A stretch of 64,000 bases of DNA from Pseudomonas sp. GR 6-02 (lineage in GTDB: Bacteria; Pseudomonadota; Gammaproteobacteria; Pseudomonadales; Pseudomonadaceae): assembly GCF_001655615.1 (NCBI RefSeq), contig NZ_CP011567.1, forward strand, positions 1,621,001-1,685,000. Reading direction: 5' to 3'. The notes under the pieces were generated by a model. The model was not told the DNA's origin, did no database searches, and saw nothing but the letters and a program-made list of their open reading frames with translations. Below, piece after piece: positions 26,728-35,257 of the stretch; the first letter of the stretch is position 1, and each line of letters starts with the position of its first letter. The translations under genes were made by a program, and so were the position numbers.

Positions 26728-27299
26728 TAAGTGCATCCTCGCTGAATAGGCCATCTACAAGGCAAACCAAGTTGCCTTGGATCACTACAAGGGGCCTGAG
26801 TCGACCCTCAACCTCGCCAGAGCACTTACCACTAACGATTAATGCCCCCGGCAATATTCCTTGGTGCTACACGCAAGCAGGTGCAATACGCTGATCCGAA
26901 TGAACAGCGAGCGACCTTCTAAAACGGCTTTTAGTGATCCAGATACCTGGGCTGCCGACCCGAGCGACAGGCTCAGGCTCGACAACCATCGCGGTTATAG
27001 GCGGCACTTCCCGCCAACCTGACTCCCCTAAAAAGCAACCGGCAATCACAGCTCTGCGCCGGTAAACGCCTGTCAGGATCATAGTGAGGTAACTCCTTTT
27101 GCCAATTCGCTATCTGATCTCTGAACCTAACGTCAAAATTCAAACCGTTATGACTTCTTCTTGTTTGAAGGTAGTTCAAACAAAGCAAAGCGCCACGATT
27201 TAAAACAAAACTTTCAGGGCAGAGTGTGGAGATAGCCATGTTGCTGGCGTTGGAGCGGCAAAAAAATGCGGTTCGGCGAGGCAACTAAGGCGGCAGGGC
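26728..27299. promoter_or_regulatory. 572-base region upstream of cpaC
   Basis: No convincing gene is present. It holds an inverted repeat AAGGCAA-N6-TTGCCTT (26759-26778) 32 bases from the cpaC start, and a perfect palindrome TTGTTTGAA-N5-TTCAAACAA (27161-27183) inside an A/T-rich tract (about 27120-27240). Either could be an operator. A 71-codon minus-strand frame (27082-26867) with AAGGAG upstream has untypical codon use and is not called. Confidence 0.45.
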
Positions 27300-27938
27300 T
27301 TACATGGACAGAATCAGGCGCCCGGCGAACAGAATGAGGATCACCCCCATGGTTCGTTCGAACCAGTGCCCCATGCGCATGAACAGCAGTCGCACCCGGG
27401 CGCTGGAAAAGAACAGGGCCACGATCACGAACCACAAGGCGTTCACGAAACACATCCACAACCCGTACAGCGCCTGTATCTGCAACGGTGTCGAGGCACT
27501 GATGATGGTGGTGAAGATCGCCAGAAAGAACAGCGTAGCCTTGGGGTTGGTGGCGTTAGTCAGAAACCCCGTGCTGAAGGCCTTGAACAGGGTCTGCTGC
27601 TCAGTTGACGCTGCCGCGCCGTTGTCGCCTTCAGTCGCCACTTTGGGTTTGCTGCGCAACAGGCTCACACCGAGGTACAAAATGTAGGCCCCCCCGATCA
27701 CCTTGGCCGCCGTCAATAGCCAAGGCGTGGTGTGCATCAATGCGCCGACGCCGAGCAAGGTGTACAGCACATGCACGGAAATGCCCGCGCCGATGCCCAG
27801 CGCAGTGCAGATGCCCACTAAACGCCCGAAACGCACGCTTTGGCGGATGGTCACGGCGAAGTCCGGCCCGGGAGCTACCACGGCCAGAAAATGGATGGTT
27901 GCCAGCGCCAGAAACTCGCCCAGGTAATTCGAAAACAT
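27300..27938 (-). CDS. LysE-family amino acid exporter
   Basis: A 212-residue, roughly six-helix inner-membrane protein with the RhtB/LysE signature VVAPGPDFAVTIRQSVRFGR near the N-terminus and GFLTNATNPKATLFFLAIF in the middle. The family exports amino acids and derivatives such as lysine, threonine and homoserine lactone. Its ATG lies one base after the stop of the oxygenase gene, so the two are cotranscribed and may share a substrate. Confidence 0.92.
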   Translation of the reverse strand: MFSNYLGEFLALATIHFLAVVAPGPDFAVTIRQSVRFGRLVGICTALGIGAGISVHVLYTLLGVGALMHTTPWLLTAAKVIGGAYILYLGVSLLRSKPKVATEGDNGAAASTEQQTLFKAFSTGFLTNATNPKATLFFLAIFTTIISASTPLQIQALYGLWMCFVNALWFVIVALFFSSARVRLLFMRMGHWFERTMGVILILFAGRLILSM

Positions 27939-27939
27939 C

Positions 27940-28710
27940 TCAACTCCAGAAAGTCAGGGGGGAAGCATTGCCGCGGTAGCCGACAAAGAAAGAAAGGCTC
28001 AATCGCGGATCGTCCACACCCGGCGTCACCGAGTGCATGCGGCGTGAATTGAACATGATGAAATCACCCGGCTCAGGGCGAATCTCCAGGGTCGGAGGGC
28101 CGAGCAAGGCCGGATCGATGCCGTAACTGTCGCCACGCATCTCGTCGAACTGGTCCGGGGAAATGTCGTGGTCCCACATCTGCAAAGCGCCGCCCTCGGT
28201 CGGCATGTTCAGGTAAACATTGCAGGCGAACTGCGCTTCCAGGCTTCTGGCCTGGAAGCTGTCCGGGGCGTCCTTGGCGAAAATGTCGTGATGGGCAAGG
28301 AAGCACACGCCGGGTTTGACCACGCGCGATAGCCCGACATACATCTTGCGGCCATAGAGATTTTCCAGATGCGCCCCCGCCGGCCAGGACTCATCGAGCA
28401 TGCAGCGCAGGGTGTCGACAGGCGAGGAGTAGGGCGCACAACGGCTGCGCAACTCGGCAATGTTGCTGGTGGCGCGCTCGAAATAGTCTTCGATCAGCAG
28501 TGGCTGGTTTTCCGCTTCGTAAAACGCCATGCCGATACGACCGATGCTCGGTGCGTTGATGTAGCCTTCAAAGCCGGGGGCGAGGATCTTGTCGCCGATC
28601 TGGATCGCCAGTGGCCGAGGCAACAAGCCTCTGACGCGGATGGCGAGGACTTCTTCGTTGGCCAGTTTTTGTATGCACGTCTCATCGAGACGCTCGACGT
28701 CAAGCATCAT
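27940..28710 (-). CDS. 2-oxoglutarate/Fe(II)-dependent oxygenase-like protein
   Basis: A 256-residue protein with a double-stranded beta-helix pattern. An HxD iron pair is visible in FLAHHDIF, the distal His in RRMHSVTPG, and the 2-oxoglutarate-binding Arg in DDPRLSLSFFVGYRG. Members of this superfamily hydroxylate free amino acids, peptides or small molecules. No signal peptide is seen. It is the second gene of an alaX-oxygenase-lysE operon, which suggests an amino acid or derivative as substrate. That is inference. Confidence 0.82.
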   Translation of the reverse strand: MMLDVERLDETCIQKLANEEVLAIRVRGLLPRPLAIQIGDKILAPGFEGYINAPSIGRIGMAFYEAENQPLLIEDYFERATSNIAELRSRCAPYSSPVDTLRCMLDESWPAGAHLENLYGRKMYVGLSRVVKPGVCFLAHHDIFAKDAPDSFQARSLEAQFACNVYLNMPTEGGALQMWDHDISPDQFDEMRGDSYGIDPALLGPPTLEIRPEPGDFIMFNSRRMHSVTPGVDDPRLSLSFFVGYRGNASPLTFWS

Positions 28711-28802
28711 GTCTTAGGTCCATCTATCAGATAGTCAACAGAGCCCGCGAACGCAGGCTCCTCCGGCGTCAGGCGATGACGGGGTCGACATCGCCCAAAA
28801 GC

Positions 28803-29429
28803 TCAATCCACGTGGTAGTGGACTGACAGCGTTCCCTTTTTCTGCGAAAGGGAAGCGATCGTGACCTTGCCCAAATCCTTCAGGCTACGTACATGGGTGC
28901 CGCCGCAGCCGTAGGCGGGCAGCTCACCGAAACCGATTTCACGGGCGCCTTCGCGCAACGACGTCAAGCGTGGCAGATCATGGGCGATCCATTGCTTGAT
29001 GCCGTGCTGAATCGTCTGGGCATCAACCTCCTGCGCGCCATCGCCCGGTTTGAATTGCACACGTCCTTCATCCGGCCAGTGATGAGCCTTGATCGGCATC
29101 CAGCCCATGGCCTGGACGAAGTGACCGATCAGGTGCCCCGCCGAATGCATGCGCGTATTGAACTGGCGGCGTTGCTCGTCGACCCGAATCTGGATCATGC
29201 CGAGTTTTACCGGGTGGTCGACGAAATGGATGATCCGCTCCGTTTCCTGCACCACGCGCAGCACCTGGCTTTCGCCGATCCAGCCGGTATCACAGGGTTG
29301 CCCGCCGCCCTGAGGGTGAAACAGAGTGGCGCGCAGCACCACGGCGAACTCGTTCTCATAGGGCGTGCAATCCAGGACTTCCACGTTGGCCCTGAGGTCA
29401 TCACTATGGAAAAAGAGGCGAAGCGTCAT
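28803..29429 (-). CDS. Alanyl-tRNA editing protein, AlaX type
   Basis: A 208-residue free-standing homologue of the AlaRS editing domain that deacylates mischarged tRNA. It has the four zinc ligands HSAGH (HxxxH) and CGGTH (CxxxH) and the leading FHPQGGGQPCDTG motif of the family. ATG 29429 is preceded by AAGGG at eight bases; an upstream in-frame start at 29498 would cross the promoter. It is the first gene of the operon and divergent from a LysR regulator. Confidence 0.9.
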   Translation of the reverse strand: MTLRLFFHSDDLRANVEVLDCTPYENEFAVVLRATLFHPQGGGQPCDTGWIGESQVLRVVQETERIIHFVDHPVKLGMIQIRVDEQRRQFNTRMHSAGHLIGHFVQAMGWMPIKAHHWPDEGRVQFKPGDGAQEVDAQTIQHGIKQWIAHDLPRLTSLREGAREIGFGELPAYGCGGTHVRSLKDLGKVTIASLSQKKGTLSVHYHVD

Positions 29430-29460
29430 ATTCCATGCCCTTATTAAAGTTTCTATTTTT

Positions 29461-29489
29461 ATTATATGAACCGTGGAATTGCGTGATAA
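29461..29489 (-). promoter_or_regulatory. Putative promoter of the alaX-oxygenase-lysE operon
   Basis: On the minus strand TTATCA (29489-29484) and TATAAT (29466-29461) are spaced by 17 bp. Transcription would start about 25 bases before the alaX ATG. The 90-base alaX-lysR intergenic region is short enough for the LysR protein to act on both directions. Confidence 0.5.
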
Positions 29490-29519
29490 TCCGTTCAACC
29501 ATCAAAGGACTGTTGCGCT

Positions 29520-30518
29520 GTGAGCATAAATCTTCCCCTGCCGCTGCTCGGTGAAATGGCGATTTTCGTCAAGGTTGTCGAAACCGGCAGTTTCTCCGAA
29601 GCGGCGCGTCAGTTGGGGTCTTCCCCCTCGGCGGTGAGTCGCAGCATTTCGCGGCTGGAGAAGGCGCTTGCCACGCGTTTGTTGCAACGAACCACGCGCA
29701 AGCTACGCCTGAGCGACGGAGGCGAAGAGGTGTTCAAGCGCTGCCAGGAGATGGTCAGCGCGGCGAAGTCGGTGATGGAAATCAGCGGTCAGTTCACCCA
29801 GGAAGCGGAAGGGCTGGTGCGCGTCAGCGTGCCCAAGGCCGTCGGGCGATTTGTGATTCATCCACATATGCCGGAGTTTCTGCGGCGTTATCCCAAAGTG
29901 GATGTGGAGTTGTTGCTCGAGGACCGCCAGGTGGATTTGATCGATGACAACGTCGACCTGGCCATCCGTATTACCGATCGGCCCCCTGCGGGGCTGGTGG
30001 GGCGCCAATTGCTGACCATCGACCATTTGCTCTGCGCCACGCCGCAGTACCTGGCCGAGCACGGCACACCGACTCATCCCCACGACTTGCTCAATCACAG
30101 CTGCATCTATCTGGGCGAAACCCCGAGCGATGCGCGCTGGAAGTTCAAGAAAGGCAGTAAAGCCGTGACCGTCGGCGTGCGCGGACGTTACGCCGCCAAT
30201 CACACGGGCGTGCGATTGGGCGCGGTATTGCAACACATCGGGATCGGTAGCCTGCCGTACTTCACCGCCCGTTATGCGCTGGAACAGGGGCTGATTGTGC
30301 AGGTATTACCGGACTGGACCTTTCTGGCGTCCTACCACGGAGGCGCCTGGCTGCTGCATTCGCCCACCCGCTATCTGCCGCCCAAGTTACGGGTATTCAT
30401 CGACTATCTGGTGGAATGCCTGGAGAAGGAGCCGACCTTGAGCAATCCGGGCAAGCCAAGCGCGATGGGCAAGGGCGCGGCAGCGTATGAGTTGCCGGAG
30501 AGTGATGGGTTGTTTTGA
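29520..30518 (+). CDS. LysR-family transcriptional regulator
   Basis: A 332-residue regulator with an N-terminal winged HTH (GSFSEAARQLGSSPSAVSRSISRLEKAL) and a periplasmic-binding-protein-like effector domain. It belongs to the subgroup with the RLLQRTTRKLRLSDGG motif. GTG 29520 follows AAGGA at ten bases; ATG 29556 would cut into the HTH region. Divergence from the alaX operon makes that operon its likely target. A terminator follows at 30535. Confidence 0.92.
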   Translation: MSINLPLPLLGEMAIFVKVVETGSFSEAARQLGSSPSAVSRSISRLEKALATRLLQRTTRKLRLSDGGEEVFKRCQEMVSAAKSVMEISGQFTQEAEGLVRVSVPKAVGRFVIHPHMPEFLRRYPKVDVELLLEDRQVDLIDDNVDLAIRITDRPPAGLVGRQLLTIDHLLCATPQYLAEHGTPTHPHDLLNHSCIYLGETPSDARWKFKKGSKAVTVGVRGRYAANHTGVRLGAVLQHIGIGSLPYFTARYALEQGLIVQVLPDWTFLASYHGGAWLLHSPTRYLPPKLRVFIDYLVECLEKEPTLSNPGKPSAMGKGAAAYELPESDGLF

Positions 30519-30534
30519 TCTTTACCCGGCCAAC

Positions 30535-30570
30535 AAAAAAGGCCCGCATGATTAACCATGCGGGCCTTTT
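30535..30570. terminator. Bidirectional terminator between lysR and the PA2817-like gene
   Basis: A perfect stem GGCCCGCATG (30541-30550) / CATGCGGGCC (30557-30566) is flanked by six A on the left and four T on the right. It lies between convergent genes. Confidence 0.9.
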
Positions 30571-30587
30571 GCGTTACTGATTGGAGA

Positions 30588-30995
30588 TCAGTGCTTGCTG
30601 TCCTGGTTCGACATCGCCAGCAGCTGTTTTTCCTGATTCCAGTCGAACGGTTCATCGTTCTGTTCGGCTTCGAAGCGACGTTCTTCCAGTGCCTGGTACA
30701 GGTCGATTTCATCATCGGGCATGTAGTGCAGGCAGTCACCGGCGAAGTACCACAGCAGATCGCGCGGCACCAGGTGGGCGATTTGCGGATAGCGGGTGAT
30801 GATCTGGCACAGGATGTCCTGGCCCAGGTATTGGCTTTCGATCGGGTCGACCGGCAGCAACGCACGCAGTTCGTCGAAGCGCTCCAGGAACAAGGCATGG
30901 CTTTCTTCGGGAACCTGTTCGGCCTCACCTACGGCGACCAGGATACTGCGCAGGTGGTCGAGCAAGACGAGATGATCGGCAACGACATTGGACAC
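30588..30995 (-). CDS. PA2817-like conserved hypothetical protein
   Basis: A 135-residue acidic soluble protein (LLDHLRSILVAVGEAEQVPEE, then DLLWYFAGDCLHYMPDDEI). It resembles the short conserved pseudomonad protein that sits next to fadE. No catalytic motif is seen. A GTG start at 30995 is chosen because TTGAGGAC lies about nine bases upstream and the SNVVADHL N-terminus fits the family. It lies 108 bases downstream of fadE on the same strand. Confidence 0.75.
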   Translation of the reverse strand: MSNVVADHLVLLDHLRSILVAVGEAEQVPEESHALFLERFDELRALLPVDPIESQYLGQDILCQIITRYPQIAHLVPRDLLWYFAGDCLHYMPDDEIDLYQALEERRFEAEQNDEPFDWNQEKQLLAMSNQDSKH

Positions 30996-31103
30996 GAGAT
31001 AAGTCCTCAAGAGCAAAACGGGCGCAGGAGTATAAAGCTCCCGCGCCCCTTTTTCACAGGGTAAAGCGCCCCATGATGGTAAGGCGACACACGGTCCTCT
31101 GGA

Positions 31104-33560
31104 TTAGCGGACCTTGCCCTTGCCCAGCACCAGCACCTCTTTATCGAAATCATCGACGTCGATCACCTTGCGCCGCGCCACCTCCACCTCACGCAAGGTC
31201 TCCGCTTCAACCGGTTGCAAGACGCCAGCCTCCAGTGCGGCATCGATGACAGACTCCCCGACAGTGGGTTTGACCTGGCGACTTCTCAGCGCCGTGTTGA
31301 GTTTTTTCTGTAGCGGTTTGGCGGCGTTCAGCAAGTCGCAGGCGTGCTGCAAGGCGCCGACCGGATCCTCTATCGATTGCGGGCGATAGCAGCCCGCCAA
31401 TAACTCCTCAAGGGTCGGGTCGCCCTTGGCGCGGCCGAGGACTGCGGCGACTTTGGCCGCCAGTCTGTCCGACGGGCCTCTGTGCCGGCGACCGAACGGG
31501 AACACCAGTACCCGCAGCAGGCAGCCGAGTACCTTGTTCGGAAAGTTGGTCAGCAGTTCGTCCAGCGCACGTTCGGACTGGCCGAGGCTCTCTTCCATCG
31601 CCCAGGCGAACAACGGACGCATATGCTCCGGCGAATCGAGATCGTGATATCGCTTGAGCGCAGCGGAAGCCAGATACAGGTAGCTGAGCACATCGCCCAG
31701 ACGTGCGGACAAGCGTTCGCGGCGTTTCAGGTCGCCGCCCAGCAGCATCATGCATTGGTCTGCAAGCATGGCAAATGCCGCGGCCTGACGGTTGAGGGCG
31801 CGCACGTAGCGTTGGCTGAGCTTGTCCCCGGGCATGTGTTCGAAATGCCCGAAGCCAAGGTTCAGCACCAGGGTGCTGGCGGCGTTGCTCACGGCAAAAC
31901 CAATGTGATTGAGCAGCAGGGCGTCGAATTCGATCAACGCCTGTTGTTTGTCTTCGCGGTGGACAAGGGCCATTTCCTTGAGCACGAACGGATGGCAGCG
32001 AATAGCGCCCTGGCCGAAGATCATCAGGTTGCGTGTCAGGATGTTCGCACCTTCGACCGTGACGGAAATGGGCGCACCTTGCCAGCTACGCGCGAGATAG
32101 TTGTTCGGGCCCATGATGATGGCCTTGCCGCCGTGAACATCCATGGCGTGGCTGATGCACTCGCGACCGCGTTCGGAGAGGTGGTATTTGATGATGGCGG
32201 AGGGCACCGACGGCTTTTCGCCGAGGTCGACGGCGTTGGCGGTGAGCATCCGCGCGCTGTCCATCAGCCAGGTACTGCCGCCGATCCGCGCCAGTGCTTC
32301 CTGAATCCCTTCGAAGGCTGACAGCGGTGCGTTGAATTGCTCGCGAACCTGCGCATATTGGCCTGTCACCAGGCTGCTGAACTTGCCCGCGGCGGTACCG
32401 ATGGCAGGCAGCGAAATGGAACGCCCGACCGACAGGCAGTTCATCAGCATCATCCAGCCTTCGCCGAGCATTTCCTGACCGCCAATGATGAACTCCAGCG
32501 GTATGAACACATCCTTGCCGGCGTTCGGGCCGTTCATGAAGGCGGCGCCCAGCGGCAAGTGACGGCGACCGATGTCTACACCGGGTGTCTGGGTTGGAAT
32601 CAAGGCGAGACTGATCCCCAGGTCGACTTTGTCACCCAATAGATGGTCCGGGTCATAGGCCTTGAAGGCCAGGCCGATCAAGGTCGCCACCGGACCGAGG
32701 GTGATGTAGCGTTTTTCCCAGTTCAGGCGCAAGCCAAGGGTTTCCTGGCCTTCCCATTCACCTTTGCAAATCACCCCGGTGTCGGTCATGCCCCCGACGT
32801 TGGAACCGGCCATCGGGCCTGTCAGGGCAAAGCAGGGGATATCGTCGCCGCGGGCCAGCCGTGGCAGGTAATGATTGCGTTGTTCGTCGGTGCCGTAGTG
32901 CAGCAGCAGTTCCGCCGGGCCGAGGGAGTTGGGCACCATGACGGTGGAGGCCAGGTCACCGCTGCGGGTCGCCAGTTTCATCGCGATCTGGGAGTGCGCA
33001 TAAGCCGAGAAGCCTTTGCCGCCGTACTCCTTGGGAATGATCAGGGCAAAAAAGCCATGCTGCTTGATGTGATCCCAGGCCTTGGGCGGCAGATCCATCA
33101 ACTGGCCGATCTGCCAATCGCTGACCATGGCGCAGAGCTCTTCGGTCGGGCCATCGATAAACGCCTGTTCCTCTTCACTCAGTTGCGCTTTTGGATAGGC
33201 CAGCAGCTTGTTCCAGTCAGGACGACCGCTGAACAGCTCGCCATCCCACCAGACCGTGCCGGCTTCAATGGCTTCACGCTCGGTTTGCGACATGGGCGGC
33301 AGGTTTTTTTGAAACCAGTTGAATATGGGCGCCGTGAACAGTTTTCGGCGCAGGTCCGGCAGCAACAGGGGGGCGGCCACGGCCGCGAGCAACACCCAGA
33401 AAATCAGCAGCAGCCAGACGGGGGCATGGCTCGCATGTCTGAAGATGCCCATCGCCAGCAGATAGACAGCGATGATGCCCAAAGCGGGCAGAGGCGCGGT
33501 GCGGCGATGTGCCAGCCAGGCAATCCCGACCACCAGAACCAGTATCCACAACAGCAGCAT
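31104..33560 (-). CDS. fadE: Acyl-CoA dehydrogenase FadE
   Basis: An 818-residue membrane-associated acyl-CoA dehydrogenase for the first step of fatty-acid beta-oxidation. Two N-terminal hydrophobic segments (about 1-55) are followed by the ACAD core (CFALTGPMAGSNVGGMTDTG, DVHGGKAIIMGPNNYLAR) and the long C-terminal DUF1974 region typical of gammaproteobacterial FadE. ATG 33560 follows CAGGAGAATTAATT, a strong ribosome site. Confidence 0.96.
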   Translation of the reverse strand: MLLLWILVLVVGIAWLAHRRTAPLPALGIIAVYLLAMGIFRHASHAPVWLLLIFWVLLAAVAAPLLLPDLRRKLFTAPIFNWFQKNLPPMSQTEREAIEAGTVWWDGELFSGRPDWNKLLAYPKAQLSEEEQAFIDGPTEELCAMVSDWQIGQLMDLPPKAWDHIKQHGFFALIIPKEYGGKGFSAYAHSQIAMKLATRSGDLASTVMVPNSLGPAELLLHYGTDEQRNHYLPRLARGDDIPCFALTGPMAGSNVGGMTDTGVICKGEWEGQETLGLRLNWEKRYITLGPVATLIGLAFKAYDPDHLLGDKVDLGISLALIPTQTPGVDIGRRHLPLGAAFMNGPNAGKDVFIPLEFIIGGQEMLGEGWMMLMNCLSVGRSISLPAIGTAAGKFSSLVTGQYAQVREQFNAPLSAFEGIQEALARIGGSTWLMDSARMLTANAVDLGEKPSVPSAIIKYHLSERGRECISHAMDVHGGKAIIMGPNNYLARSWQGAPISVTVEGANILTRNLMIFGQGAIRCHPFVLKEMALVHREDKQQALIEFDALLLNHIGFAVSNAASTLVLNLGFGHFEHMPGDKLSQRYVRALNRQAAAFAMLADQCMMLLGGDLKRRERLSARLGDVLSYLYLASAALKRYHDLDSPEHMRPLFAWAMEESLGQSERALDELLTNFPNKVLGCLLRVLVFPFGRRHRGPSDRLAAKVAAVLGRAKGDPTLEELLAGCYRPQSIEDPVGALQHACDLLNAAKPLQKKLNTALRSRQVKPTVGESVIDAALEAGVLQPVEAETLREVEVARRKVIDVDDFDKEVLVLGKGKVR

Positions 33561-33797
33561 AATTAATTCTCCTGAAGCCAGGGGCAAAACCACTCTCAGA
33601 GCTTAGACGGCATCCATAAAAGTGGGTGGTCGGAGCGATCGGGTTGAGCTTGTAGGACGAAACGGCCGGACTTCGTCAGTTATTTCGATGGAGGGCTCGT
33701 CAACAGGGCGGGCAAGCGCTGATATTTGGCCGAAACGTCGTTATCTCTGTGCTGAAGGTGTCGCTAGACTCGTGGCTTCCCCCAGGAGATAGCTCCC

Positions 33798-34457
33798 ATG
33801 CACGCGTATCTGAGCCCCGGCCGCTTCATCGACAGTGACCATCCCTCGGTGGTGGAGTTCGCCGAAAAACATCGTGGCGCCGGGCGCGATCCGCAGGAGC
33901 AGGCGATCAATCTCTATTACGCCGTGCGCGAGGCCGTGCGCTACAACCCCTACACCTTCAGCCGTGATCCGCAGACCTTGCGCGGCAGCTATGCGCTGGC
34001 GGCCGGGGAGAGTTATTGCGTGCCCAAAGCCACGCTGCTGGCAGGTTGCGCTCGGCATTGCGGGATCCCGGCGCGTATCGGTCTGGCGGATGTGCGCAAT
34101 CACCTGTCGACGCCGCGCCTGCTCGAACTGCTCAAGAGTGATGTGTTCGCCATGCACGGCTACACCGAGCTTTATTTGAACGAGCGTTGGGTTAAAGCCA
34201 CGCCGGCTTTCAATCAACAACTCTGCGAGCTGTTCAATGTCGCGCCGCTGGAATTTGACGGGATCAATGACAGTGTGTTCCATCCCTTCAACCGTGACGG
34301 CGAGCAGTTGATGGAGTACCTGGTTGATCACGGCCAGTTCACCGATGTGCCTGAAGCGTTCTTTTTCGAGCACCTCGAAAAGTGCTATCCGCATTTGTTC
34401 GGCGAGTGGCTGCCGCTGCAACTGGGTGACATGCAGAGCGATTTGAGTCGCGCCTGA
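33798..34457 (+). CDS. Transglutaminase-like cysteine peptidase-fold protein
   Basis: A 219-residue cytoplasmic protein with the transglutaminase core: nucleophile C73 in ESYCVPKATLLAG and a histidine in FAMHGYTELYL. The third member of the usual Cys-His-Asp triad is not obvious, because the WVKATPAFN stretch has no Asp where one is usual. The family includes peptidases and amidases, and the substrate is unknown. It is the first of two plus-strand genes, with the GST 43 bases downstream. Confidence 0.85.
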   Translation: MHAYLSPGRFIDSDHPSVVEFAEKHRGAGRDPQEQAINLYYAVREAVRYNPYTFSRDPQTLRGSYALAAGESYCVPKATLLAGCARHCGIPARIGLADVRNHLSTPRLLELLKSDVFAMHGYTELYLNERWVKATPAFNQQLCELFNVAPLEFDGINDSVFHPFNRDGEQLMEYLVDHGQFTDVPEAFFFEHLEKCYPHLFGEWLPLQLGDMQSDLSRA

Positions 34458-34500
34458 TCCGGCGTATGCTGCCTGCGCATTCATCCAACAAGGGGCGGTC

Positions 34501-35124
34501 ATGCTGAAAATCTGGGGTCGGAAAAATTCGTCGAATGTCAGAAAACCGTTGTGGGCCGCCGAAGAGCTGGGCCTGGCCTATGAAGCCATCGATGCCGGCG
34601 GTGCCTTTGGCGTGGTCGACACGCCTGAGTACCGGGCGATGAATCCCAACGGTCGCGTGCCGGTGATCGAAGACGACGGCTTCGTGCTGTGGGAATCCAA
34701 CACCATCGTGCGTTACCTGGTGGCTCGCCATGCCAGCGGCACTGCCTGGTATCCGACGGACCTGCAAGCCCGTGCCTCGGCCGAAAAGTGGATGGACTGG
34801 ACCACCTCAAGTTTTGCCGCGCCGTTTCGCACGGTGTTCTGGGGCGTGTTGCGCACCCCGCAAGAGCAGCAGGACTGGCCGGCCATCAAAGCTGCGATCA
34901 AGGAGTGCGACGATCTGCTGTCGATGGCCGATCAAGCGTTGGCGGTTAAGCCATACCTGTCGGGCGATGAGATCGGCATGGGCGACATTCCCTTGGGCAG
35001 CTTCATTTATGCCTGGTTCGAGATGCCGATCGAGCGCGCGCCGCTGCCACATCTAGAAGCCTGGTACGCACGGTTGAAACAGCGTCCGGCGTATCGCAAA
35101 GCCGTCATGACCGCGTTGACTTAA
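34501..35124 (+). CDS. Glutathione S-transferase family protein
   Basis: A 207-residue cytosolic GST. The N-terminal thioredoxin-like domain carries WGRKNSSNVRKPLWAAEELG, the cis-proline NGRVPVIEDDGFVLWESNTI and the glutathione-binding ES pair. The C-terminal helical domain has MGDIPLGSFIYAW. Substrate specificity cannot be read from the sequence. Confidence 0.92.
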   Translation: MLKIWGRKNSSNVRKPLWAAEELGLAYEAIDAGGAFGVVDTPEYRAMNPNGRVPVIEDDGFVLWESNTIVRYLVARHASGTAWYPTDLQARASAEKWMDWTTSSFAAPFRTVFWGVLRTPQEQQDWPAIKAAIKECDDLLSMADQALAVKPYLSGDEIGMGDIPLGSFIYAWFEMPIERAPLPHLEAWYARLKQRPAYRKAVMTALT

Positions 35125-35257
35125 TACTCACTATCAACACGCGTGACTGTACTTGTGTGGCGGCGACAAGCACCATTGCGCTCATGCGCCGCGGTTGCAT
35201 TGCTCGCCGCCCGCCCTTATTTATTCCTTTCTTCCCTTCCTGGTGCGTAAATCCGAT

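Noticed and set aside
26867..27082. A 71-codon minus-strand frame with AAGGAG upstream, before cpaC
   Set aside because: The ribosome-like site is good, but codon use is unlike neighbouring genes and no family is recognisable. Conservation would be needed to call it.
27238..27288. A 16-codon plus-strand frame with GGAG upstream
   Set aside because: It is too short to judge and is mentioned only with the nearby palindrome.
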